This document shows, one piece after another, positions 47,442 to 54,534 of a DNA stretch of 64,000 nucleotides. The stretch lies in NCBI GenBank assembly GCA_004017535.1, contig SAJS01000003.1:186001-250000 (forward strand), written 5' to 3'. This stretch comes from Mesorhizobium sp. (GTDB lineage Bacteria; Pseudomonadota; Alphaproteobacteria; Rhizobiales; Rhizobiaceae). Position numbers and translations under genes: made by a program. The number at the start of each line of letters is the position of its first letter. Position 1 is the stretch's first letter. The notes under the pieces are model-generated. The model was not told the origin of the DNA and did no database searches. It saw only the letters and a list, made by a program, of their open reading frames with translations.

Positions 47442-48266
47442 CTACATCGGCCGGCGCACCGGCCGGATCTGCTCCGGCTCGACCACCTTGCGGTAGAGAT
47501 GCCAGGTCGCGTGGCCGAGGATCGGCATGACGACGGCAAGCCCGGCAAATAGCGGAATCGAGCCGATCACCAGCAGCACGGCGACCGTCAGGCCCCAGAG
47601 GGCCATCGTCAGCGGATTGGCCATCACCACGCGGGCCGAGGTTTCGATCGCCGCGACGGCGCCGACGTCGCGGTCGAGCAGCAGCGGGAAGGCGACGACA
47701 GTGGTGCCTAGAACGACAGCGGCGAAAACGAAGCCGACGGCATTGCCGACGAGGATCAGCGTCCAGCCCTTGCCGGTCGTCAGCACGTCGCGCACGAAAG
47801 TGCCGACCGAAGCGGGCGGCTCGGCGCCGAACAGGCTGGTGTAGAGCGACTGCGCGGTAAACAGCCACAACAGGAACAGCGCGAAGAGCAGGATGCCGAT
47901 GACCGCGATCGAGGGCAGCGCCGGCGAATGGCGCACGTCCAGCGCATGGTGCCAGCGGCTGCTCATGCCAAGCTCGCGCCGGCGGCTGATCTCATAGAGG
48001 CCGATGGCCGCGAACGGACCGATCAGTGCGAAGCCGGACATCAACGGATAGACGAGCTGGATGGCGTTCGAGCCCGAGCTCCATTGCGTCAGGATCAGGC
48101 CGACGATCGGATAGATCAGGCACAGGAACACGTAATGCGAAGGCTTGGCCCAAAAATCCTCGGCGCCGAGCTTGAGCGCGTCCCAAAGGTCCGCGGTCGA
48201 GATGTGGCGCACCGTGGGCTGAACATGCGCGCCGTACGCGTCCGTCATGACATGAAAACCGGCCAT
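47442..48266 (-). CDS. DUF2189 domain-containing membrane protein
   Basis: A 274-residue integral membrane protein with six hydrophobic segments. The DUF2189 pattern is visible: VRHISTADLWDALKLGAEDFW near the start, FALIGPFAAIGLYEISRRRELG, then the closing VMPILGHATWHLYRKVVE. ATG at 48266 is preceded by GGAGGACGGTT, a strong ribosome site. Function is not known; members often sit near respiratory genes, but no such genes lie here. It is divergent from the CAP-domain gene. Confidence 0.88.
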   Translation of the reverse strand: MAGFHVMTDAYGAHVQPTVRHISTADLWDALKLGAEDFWAKPSHYVFLCLIYPIVGLILTQWSSGSNAIQLVYPLMSGFALIGPFAAIGLYEISRRRELGMSSRWHHALDVRHSPALPSIAVIGILLFALFLLWLFTAQSLYTSLFGAEPPASVGTFVRDVLTTGKGWTLILVGNAVGFVFAAVVLGTTVVAFPLLLDRDVGAVAAIETSARVVMANPLTMALWGLTVAVLLVIGSIPLFAGLAVVMPILGHATWHLYRKVVEPEQIRPVRRPM

Positions 48267-48409
48267 AACCGTCCTCCGTTTATATCGGGGGCGGTCACCG
48301 CCTGGGTGGCCGCCCATGGCTGCCACTTTCAAGAACGCCGGGATGATAACCGATCTTCCGGGAAAAGTCGCCGCTTGATACGATTTTCCTCGCCTGCCCG
48401 GCAAAAGCC

Positions 48410-48940
48410 ATGATCGGCGGTATCAGAGGCCGGATGAGCATCTCGACCACCGCCCTCCCCGCTATGAACCGTCGCATGCTGATCAAGGCCGCAGGCCTGG
48501 CGGCACTTGCCGGCATCGCCGCCTGCAGCACCGTGTCCGTGCCGACCGGCGAAGGCGCCGGCGCCTCTTCGTCCGCCACGGCGACGCTGGCCGGCATCCG
48601 CACCACCGCCGGGCTGCCGGCGCTAGTTCCCGACACGCAGCTCGAACAGGCGGCGCTGCAGCAGGCCGGCTACATGGCATCGCGCGAACGCATGAGCCAC
48701 ACCACCAGTTGGGGCAGGGATTTCGCCTCGCGCATGAAGGACAATGGCGTACGGGGCGCCGCGGCCGAAAACATCGCCGAGGGCCGCTTTGACCTGCAAA
48801 AACTGTTCGACATCTGGATGCACTCGGACGGACACCGCCGCAACATGCTCGATCCGGACTTCAGCCGCTTCGGGCTGGCTTACGTGCGCGACGGCCGCGA
48901 TCCGGCGCTGCGCTACTGGGCGCTGGTGCTGGGCCGATAA
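48410..48940 (+). CDS. CAP-domain (SCP/PR1) lipoprotein
   Basis: A secreted CAP-superfamily protein of about 160-176 residues. A lipoprotein signal sits at AGLAALAGIAAC (Cys near residue 39 of the longest form). The CAP core keeps AENIAEG and the HSDGHRRNML motif, with the histidines of the CAP cavity. ATG at 48464 (MNRRMLIKAAG) gives a standard-length signal peptide and may be the true start; 48410 and 48434 are alternatives. Bacterial CAP proteins have unclear roles, probably at the cell envelope. Confidence 0.87.
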   Translation: MIGGIRGRMSISTTALPAMNRRMLIKAAGLAALAGIAACSTVSVPTGEGAGASSSATATLAGIRTTAGLPALVPDTQLEQAALQQAGYMASRERMSHTTSWGRDFASRMKDNGVRGAAAENIAEGRFDLQKLFDIWMHSDGHRRNMLDPDFSRFGLAYVRDGRDPALRYWALVLGR

Positions 48941-48955
48941 GGCGTCGGCCCCGCC

Positions 48956-49948
48956 CTATTTCGTCGTCGCCTTGAACTTGCCCATCAGATAGGGGCCGGA
49001 GCGGACCGGCTCATATTTCGGCGCCTCTCCCTCGGCCAGGCATGCGTCCAGAACCGCAATCTCGGCGTCCCAGTTCGGCTGGTGGAAGAAAGCCATCGAT
49101 TGCCGGCGCTCCTTGCCGCCCTGCTGCGCCGGCGGGTTGACGACACGATGCACGGTGGACACCCAACGATCGTTGGTCCAGCGCGCCATCAGGTCGCCGA
49201 TGTTGATGACGAAGGCGCCGTGGACCGGCGGCACCTCAGCCCATTCGCCGCCCGGCGTGACGATCTGCAGCCCGCGCGACCCTGGCTGCGGCAGCAGGAT
49301 GGTCAGGCTGCCATAGTCGGTATGAGCGCCGGCGCGGATCTGGCCGGGCTTCGGCGCGACATGCTGCTCGGGATAGTTCAGCGCTCTCAGCGCGCTGATC
49401 GGCGCGTCGAGGAAGGCGTCGAAATAAGTTTCCGGCAAATCAAGCGCTGTGGCGAAGACCCGCATGATGCGCAGCGCAAGGTCCTCGAGAGCCGCATAAT
49501 AGGCCTTCCAAGCTTCGACGAAGCCCTTGGGCTCAGCCGGCCAGATCGTCTCGGCGTAGCAGAAGGCCAGGGCCTCCGGGTCCTTGATGCCCGGCGGCAC
49601 GCGGGGAGGTCCGCCGTTGAAGCTCTCCTTCAAGTCCGGCGGCGTGTCGACATTGCGGGATTTTGCCAGCGCCTCCAACTCGGGGCCGAGATATCCGTAG
49701 GGATAACCCTTGTAGGTCGCTTTCGAGCGCTGCTTTTCCTCGGGCGGCAGGTCGAAGAAAGCCTTCGCTTTCGACCAGGCGGCGTCGATCACAGCTTGCG
49801 GAACACCGTGGTTCTTGACCGCCAGGAACCCGGTGCTGCGACAGATGTGGTCGACCTCGCGGCCGAGCGCCTTCTTCCGCGCGGCGCTCGCGGTTTCGAA
49901 TTGTCCGAGATCGAATACGGGAAATGACAGATTCTGCATCGCGTTCAC
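48956..49948 (-). CDS. Isopenicillin N synthase-like 2OG-Fe(II) oxygenase
   Basis: A 330-residue non-haem iron oxygenase. The N-terminal DIOX_N part starts FPVFDLGQFETA. The iron facial triad is HTD (GAHTDYGSLT) and the later His of STVHRVVNPP, and the 2-oxoglutarate-binding Arg-x-Ser is in RRQSMAFFH. The family oxidises small molecules, including gibberellin-like and flavonoid compounds in plants; the bacterial substrate is unknown. It lies 69 bases from the efflux gene downstream of it on the same strand, and the two could be linked. ATG at 49948 is the longest start; a second ATG lies at 49939. Confidence 0.9.
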   Translation of the reverse strand: MNAMQNLSFPVFDLGQFETASAARKKALGREVDHICRSTGFLAVKNHGVPQAVIDAAWSKAKAFFDLPPEEKQRSKATYKGYPYGYLGPELEALAKSRNVDTPPDLKESFNGGPPRVPPGIKDPEALAFCYAETIWPAEPKGFVEAWKAYYAALEDLALRIMRVFATALDLPETYFDAFLDAPISALRALNYPEQHVAPKPGQIRAGAHTDYGSLTILLPQPGSRGLQIVTPGGEWAEVPPVHGAFVINIGDLMARWTNDRWVSTVHRVVNPPAQQGGKERRQSMAFFHQPNWDAEIAVLDACLAEGEAPKYEPVRSGPYLMGKFKATTK

Positions 49949-50017
49949 TCACCCGCTCAACGCTGGAACGATGCAGCCTGTCCCGGTCGTGATCTAGGAC
50001 CAACCGGTGTGGTGGTC

Positions 50018-51550
50018 CTAGTCCATATGCGCCGCCGGCGCGCCGCCCGCCGGCCTGGCCTTGGGCTTGCGCAGCAGGATGACGAACGGGATTGCGGCCA
50101 GCGTCATCACCATCAGGATCTTGAAGTCGTTGATGTAGGAGATCATCATCGCCTGCGCATTGACCGCGCGGTCGACCTGCGACAGCGCCGCGGCGTTGCC
50201 GCTCGCGGCCGCCGGCGAGGCAGCCCATAGGTTGGGGTTGTACGGGTTGATGAAGGCCGAAAGCTCGGTGTGGTTGATCTGGGTGTTGCGCACCATCAGG
50301 GCCGCGACCACCGACACGCCGATCGACGAGCCCAGATTGCGCACCAGGCTGAACAATGAGGTGGCGTCCGTGCGGTAGCGTGCATCGAGCGTGGCGAAGG
50401 CGACCGTCGACAGCGGCACGAACACCATGCCCATGCCGAGACCCTGGATGACGCCCGAGGTGAGGATCAGCCAATTGTCCATCTGCGGGGTGAAGCTTGC
50501 CATGGTGTAGAGCGACTGCGCGGTCAGCAGGAAACCGATGGCGACGAGGATCCTCGCATCGAACCTGTGCATGATGCGGCCGACGACCAGCATCGAGATC
50601 ATCGTGCCGATGCCGCGCGGCCCCAGCACGACGCCGATGGTCACGGTCGGATAGCCGAAGATGTTGGCCAGCATCGGCGGCAACAGCGACATCGAGGCCA
50701 GGATCAGCACGCCCATGACGAAGATGAAGCCCAGCCCGGTCACGAAATTGCGGTCGAGGAAGATCTTTGGGTCGATGAAGGGATGCTCTGCCGTCACCGT
50801 ATGGATGATGAACACCCAGAAGCCTGTGAGCGACAGAGCAAGCTCGATCCAGATCTCGGCCGAGTTGAACCAGTCGACCTCGCCGCCGCGATCGAGCAGG
50901 AGCTGCAGCGCGCCGACGCCGAGCGAGAGCATGGCGAAGCCGAAGAAGTCGAAGCCGCGCACGCGCTTGGCGATGACGGGCAGATAGGCGGCCATGCCGA
51001 GGAAGGCCAAAATGCCGACCGGCAGGTTGATGAAGAACACCCAGCGCCAGTTGAAGTTTTCCGTCAGCCAGCCGCCGAGCGTCGGCCCCAGGATCGGCCC
51101 AAGCATGATACCGGCGCCCCAGATCGCCATCGCCTGGCCGTGGCGCTCCTTCGGGTTGATGTCGAGCAGGAAGGTCTGTGACAGCGGCACGATGGCCGCG
51201 CCGAACACGCCCTGCAGCAGGCGGAAGAGCACGATCGTCTCGAGGCTCCAGGCAAGGCCGCAGAGCATGGAGAAGATGGTGAATCCGACGACGGCGGCGA
51301 GGAACAGCTCCTTGCGGCCGAGCCGGTCGGCAAGCCAGCCGGTGACCGGCGTCATGATCGCCGCCGCCACGATATAGGACGTCAGCACCCAGTTGATGTT
51401 GTCTGGCGAAGCGCCGAGGTCGCCGGTCATGGTCGGCAGCGCGACATTGGCGATCGTGGTGTCGAGCGCCTGCATGATTGTCGCCAGCATCAGCGCGACG
51501 GTGATCAGCCCGCGATGCGGCACTTCCTTGAAGGGTTCGGGCGTGCTCAT
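50018..51550 (-). CDS. DHA2 family MFS drug efflux transporter (EmrB/QacA type)
   Basis: A 510-residue fourteen-helix proton antiporter. The DHA2 motif D1 appears as LDTTIANVALPTM, motif A as GWLADRLGRKELFL and motif C as GPILGPTLGGWL. Together with the EmrA-type adaptor 408 bases upstream it should form a tripartite pump with a TolC-like channel, exporting hydrophobic toxins or plant phenolics. Transcription runs MarR, adaptor, then this gene. The long spacer holds three palindromic elements, so expression of this gene may be set separately. Confidence 0.93.
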   Translation of the reverse strand: MSTPEPFKEVPHRGLITVALMLATIMQALDTTIANVALPTMTGDLGASPDNINWVLTSYIVAAAIMTPVTGWLADRLGRKELFLAAVVGFTIFSMLCGLAWSLETIVLFRLLQGVFGAAIVPLSQTFLLDINPKERHGQAMAIWGAGIMLGPILGPTLGGWLTENFNWRWVFFINLPVGILAFLGMAAYLPVIAKRVRGFDFFGFAMLSLGVGALQLLLDRGGEVDWFNSAEIWIELALSLTGFWVFIIHTVTAEHPFIDPKIFLDRNFVTGLGFIFVMGVLILASMSLLPPMLANIFGYPTVTIGVVLGPRGIGTMISMLVVGRIMHRFDARILVAIGFLLTAQSLYTMASFTPQMDNWLILTSGVIQGLGMGMVFVPLSTVAFATLDARYRTDATSLFSLVRNLGSSIGVSVVAALMVRNTQINHTELSAFINPYNPNLWAASPAAASGNAAALSQVDRAVNAQAMMISYINDFKILMVMTLAAIPFVILLRKPKARPAGGAPAAHMD

Positions 51551-51588
51551 GATGCTGAACTTCCAGCAGGTAACAAAACCGTGTACAC

Positions 51589-51641
51589 TAGAGCATGATG
51601 CCGAAAAGTGTGATGCGGTTTTCGGGCGACATCATGCTCTA
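51589..51641. repeat. Mesorhizobium-type palindromic repeat, copy 3
   Basis: Outer arms TAGAGCATGATG and CATCATGCTCTA (12 bases, perfect) and inner arms CCGAAAA and TTTTCGG. Same two-tier design as the copies at 33837 and 35021. It lies 39 bases upstream of the EmrB-type start. Confidence 0.82.
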
Positions 51642-51652
51642 TCTCTTTGATT

Positions 51653-51704
51653 TAGAGCCTGATTCAGATTTCAGGTCGAACAGACCTGAAATCATCCGGC
51701 TCTA
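51653..51704. repeat. Second palindromic element
   Basis: Outer arms TAGAGCC and GGCTCTA and inner arms GATTTCAGGTC and GACCTGAAATC (11 bases, loop GAACA at 51678-51682). It differs in sequence from the neighbouring palindrome and probably belongs to another repeat family. It forms a mosaic with the elements on both sides. Confidence 0.78.
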
Positions 51705-51826
51705 GGCTTCCGGGCGGCAAAGCCTTCCGTTGAGAGAGCTTCATCGCGGTGGGACGCGACTATCGATGTGGGGGTTACATCGACTGAAAGTCTCTGTTGG
51801 AGCGGATGCCTGCCGCCCGGAAACCT
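51704..51826. ncRNA. Candidate structured RNA in emrA-emrB spacer
   Basis: Four helices are mutually compatible. The closing stem pairs TTCCGGGCGGCA (51708-51719) with its complement at 51811-51822. An inner stem pairs AGAGA (51733-51737) plus CTT with AAG plus TCTCT (51791-51795). Two hairpins inside it are TCGCG/CGCGA (51744-51759) and TCGATGT/ACATCGA (51763-51783), making a three-way junction. The element lies inside the efflux operon spacer. It does not match a riboswitch class I know. The strand is not decided because Watson-Crick stems read the same on both; a palindromic repeat origin is also possible. Confidence 0.45.
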
Positions 51827-51932
51827 GAGGACCGACGGGTCCGTGACGAAGGTTTCGGTTTTGATCGCGCCGCCAAACGGCCGATCTTAAACTCTTATCC
51901 TTCTCACTCCTCCCATCACCAATCCCCTGCTC

Positions 51933-51953
51933 CGCCCCCCATTCACGGGGGCG
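51933..51953 (-). promoter_or_regulatory. GC hairpin after the EmrA-type gene
   Basis: CGCCCCC (51933-51939) pairs with GGGGGCG (51947-51953), six bases after the stop of the adaptor gene in its direction. No T-run follows, so it is a possible stabiliser or attenuator rather than a terminator. Confidence 0.45.
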
Positions 51954-51958
51954 TATTG

Positions 51959-53161
51959 TTACTGCGCGTGCTCTCCTGCCGTGGCATGGCCGAAGATCGA
52001 CGGCAGGCCGCGCGCCACGCCGGTGTCGACGGTGACGGTCGCGCTCATGCCGGTGCGCAGCGCCATCTTGGCGTCGGGATCGGTCAGTTCCAGGCGCACG
52101 GGAATGCGCTGCGTGACCTTGACCCAGTTGCCGGTGGCGTTTTGCGCGGGCAGCAGCGAGAATTCCGCGCCCGTGCCGGCGCCGATCGCCTTGACGGTGG
52201 CCTCGAAGGTGCGGCCCGGATAGGTGTCGACGACGATCTCGGCCTTCTGGCCCGGCTTCATGTTGGTGAGCTGGGTTTCCTTGAAATTTGCGTCGATCCA
52301 GGTGTCGCCGGTCTCGACCAGCGCGAAGAGCGGCGTTCCGACGGAAACATACTGGCCGACCTTGAAGGAAGCCGCCTGGTAGATGACGCCGTCGGCCGGC
52401 GCCTTCACCGTCGTCTGCGCCAGATCATAGGCCGCCTTGTCGCGCGCAGCCAAAGCGGCCATCACGGTCGGATGCTTGTCGGTCTCGATCTCGGGATTGC
52501 CGCCGAGCGCCGCCTTGGCGCTGACGATGCCCTGCTGCGAGACGGCCAGCTGCTGCTTGGCCTTGTCGAGATCGTTGCGGGCCTGATCGAGCGAGGACTT
52601 GGCGTTGATGCCCTTCTGGGCGAGATCGGCGGCGCGGTCATATTGCGACTGCGCATAGTCGACCTCACTCGAGGCGGACTTTTCCTGCGCCATCGCCTGG
52701 CTGTGAGCGGCGCGCAGCTGCTCCACATTGAGGCGTGCGGCGGCGACCGCCGCATCGGCCTGGGCGAGCGCAATCCTGTAAGGCTCGGGATCGATGACGA
52801 AGAGAAGGTCGCCCTGCTTGACCAGCTGGTTGTCGGCGATGCCGACTTGGACGATACGGCCGGCCGTGTCGGAGGCGACCGAAATCCTGGCCTGCTGCAG
52901 GTTGGCGTTCTCGGTTTCCTGATAGCGGCCGCCCGTCACCCAGACATAGGAGCCGCCGGCAAGCAGCGCCAGCGGCAGCGCGACCATCAGCAGGAAGCGG
53001 CCGAGGCGGCGCTTCTTCTTCGGCGCGACCGGCGCCGGCTGCGGCTCCGGAGCCACGGCGACCGGGGCGGAAGCCGGCTGCGCCGGCGCTTCAGCAACCG
53101 GCTGTGCCGGCGCGTTCAGCTTGGTGACGTTGTCGTCTTCCCGCTTGGCTGCTGCGCTCAT
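51959..53161 (-). CDS. HlyD/EmrA family efflux adaptor
   Basis: A 400-residue membrane-fusion protein. An Ala/Pro-rich cytoplasmic start (60 residues) precedes one membrane anchor (FLLMVALPLALLAGGSYVWV). Lipoyl halves (NLQQARISVASDTAGRIVQV and APADGVIYQA) flank a coiled-coil hairpin (about residues 140-215). It couples the inner-membrane MFS pump to an outer-membrane channel. Its ATG overlaps the MarR stop by four bases, so regulator and adaptor are co-translated. Confidence 0.92.
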   Translation of the reverse strand: MSAAAKREDDNVTKLNAPAQPVAEAPAQPASAPVAVAPEPQPAPVAPKKKRRLGRFLLMVALPLALLAGGSYVWVTGGRYQETENANLQQARISVASDTAGRIVQVGIADNQLVKQGDLLFVIDPEPYRIALAQADAAVAAARLNVEQLRAAHSQAMAQEKSASSEVDYAQSQYDRAADLAQKGINAKSSLDQARNDLDKAKQQLAVSQQGIVSAKAALGGNPEIETDKHPTVMAALAARDKAAYDLAQTTVKAPADGVIYQAASFKVGQYVSVGTPLFALVETGDTWIDANFKETQLTNMKPGQKAEIVVDTYPGRTFEATVKAIGAGTGAEFSLLPAQNATGNWVKVTQRIPVRLELTDPDAKMALRTGMSATVTVDTGVARGLPSIFGHATAGEHAQ

Positions 53162-53637
53162 GCCGCTGCCCCTTCCCTGCTCTTGATCTTTTCGAGGGAC
53201 GATGCCTCGCCGTCCGTCAGGTTCTGCACGATCGTGTCCAACACGCGGATCAGGATGCGTCGCTCTTCAGGCGAAACGCCGGTCAGCGACTCCTCATAGA
53301 CCTCGCCGGCAAGGCTTTTGACATCTGCGTAGGCAGCGCTCGCCTTCTCGGTCGGGAAGATCATGCGCACGCGCCGGTCGGTGGCGTCCTGGCGGCGCTC
53401 GATCCAGCCGCCCTCCTCCATGCGGTCGACGAGGCGCGAGACGCTGATCGGCTCGATTTCGAGCAGTTCGGCCAACCGCGCCTGCGTGATGCCTTCTTCC
53501 TTGGCGACGCGCACCATCAGCCGCCATTGCGCCGAGGAAAGCCCCAACCCGCTGGCGCGCGCCTCGAAGCGCTTGCGCATCAGGCGCTGCACGTCGTGGA
53601 TCAAGAATCCCAATCTGTCGATGCCATCGGAAACCAT
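53158..53637 (-). CDS. MarR family transcriptional regulator
   Basis: A 159-residue winged-helix repressor. DNA-binding helices lie in ITQARLAELLEIEPISVSRL and the wing in GWIERRQDATDRRVRMIFP, the MarR hallmark DxRxR. It should sense small aromatic or hydrophobic compounds and release the operon. It heads the efflux operon. A perfect 20-base palindrome lies 11 bases upstream of its ATG and is the expected binding site. The divergent phospholipid operon begins 273 bases away and could be co-regulated. Confidence 0.93.
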   Translation of the reverse strand: MVSDGIDRLGFLIHDVQRLMRKRFEARASGLGLSSAQWRLMVRVAKEEGITQARLAELLEIEPISVSRLVDRMEEGGWIERRQDATDRRVRMIFPTEKASAAYADVKSLAGEVYEESLTGVSPEERRILIRVLDTIVQNLTDGEASSLEKIKSREGAAA

Positions 53638-53648
53638 GAGCGATACAT

Positions 53649-53668
53649 ATAATAAGCGTGCTTATTAT
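53649..53668. promoter_or_regulatory. MarR operator, perfect palindrome
   Basis: Arms ATAATAAGC and GCTTATTAT flank a central GT: 9-base perfect arms in an AT-rich patch within a GC-rich region. It sits 11 bases before the marR start codon, where it would cover the promoter or ribosome site. Length and symmetry fit a MarR dimer site. Confidence 0.8.
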
Positions 53669-53910
53669 TCAAGGGGCAGCATTGCGCCAGAAGCCGGCAA
53701 ATCGTCATGGCAGGCATTTGGTGCATTCATGGTTAGCGCCAGTGAATCCGGCAATGGGTGAACGGCTACCCGGGGCCGAAGCTGCGGTTTCAGGCGATGC
53801 ATTCACAGCAAGGCGTCAACCGTCTGAAAATTCACTGTGTTTTCTGCCGCACCTAGCGCTTCTCAGCTTGCTCATGGTAAAGTTTGTGCCGTGGATCGGG
53901 GGATCACGCA

Positions 53911-54519
53911 ATGCCGACGCTCTATGCGCTGAAGCCGGCCTTCCAGGACAGGCTGCGACCGCTTGTCAGCCGGCTGGCAGCAATGGGCGTGACAGCCAAT
54001 TTCATCACCCTGCTGGCGGCCGCCTTCTCGATCGCGGCCGGCGTAGCGATCGCGGCGGCGCCGGGTTCGCGCCTGCTTGTGCTGCTCATCCCCCTGGTGA
54101 TGTTCGTGCGCATGGCCCTCAACGCGATGGACGGCATGCTGGCGCGGGAGCATGGCCAGGCCTCCACCGTGGGCATGTATCTGAACGAGATATGCGACGT
54201 CGTCTCCGACCTGGCGCTCATCCTGCCCTTCGCCGCCTTTGCGCAATTCGACCAATGGGGTGTCGTTACCTTTGGCATTGCCGCGATGCTCGCGGAATTC
54301 GCGGGCGTGCTTGGCATCCCCGCAGGCATCGGACGCAACTATGCCGGCCCGTTCGGCAAGAGCGACCGGGCGCTTGGGCTCGGCTTGGTAGCGGCCTTGT
54401 GCGCCTTCGGGCTGTGGCCCGCGGCCATCGCGCCGCTTGTGTTTCCAGCCATGGCTACGCTGTCGCTGCTGACCGCCATAAACCGGATACGTGCCGGTCT
54501 TACTGGCAACACCGGCTAA
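53911..54519 (+). CDS. CDP-alcohol phosphatidyltransferase family protein (YnbA-like)
   Basis: A 202-residue inner-membrane enzyme with about six helices. The CDP-alcohol motif DG-x2-AR-x8-G-x3-D-x3-D is present but altered: N71, D74-G75, A78-R79, G88, N92, D96. The first and third aspartates are therefore Asn. It should transfer a phosphatidyl group from CDP-diacylglycerol to an alcohol of unknown identity. ATG at 53911 gives MPTLYALKPAFQDRLRPLV. It opens a six-gene operon that matches the set in E. coli ynbABCD; the alternative calls are phosphatidylglycerophosphate or phosphatidylinositol phosphate synthase. Confidence 0.87.
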   Translation: MPTLYALKPAFQDRLRPLVSRLAAMGVTANFITLLAAAFSIAAGVAIAAAPGSRLLVLLIPLVMFVRMALNAMDGMLAREHGQASTVGMYLNEICDVVSDLALILPFAAFAQFDQWGVVTFGIAAMLAEFAGVLGIPAGIGRNYAGPFGKSDRALGLGLVAALCAFGLWPAAIAPLVFPAMATLSLLTAINRIRAGLTGNTG

Positions 54520-54534
54520 GCATCGAGGCTCGCC

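Noticed and set aside
51826-51845. Hairpin GGACC-GACG-GGTCC resembling one half of a mini-ykkC (guanidine-II) riboswitch
   Set aside because: Only one hairpin is seen, its loop does not clearly present ACGR, and it is not directly before a gene on the right strand.
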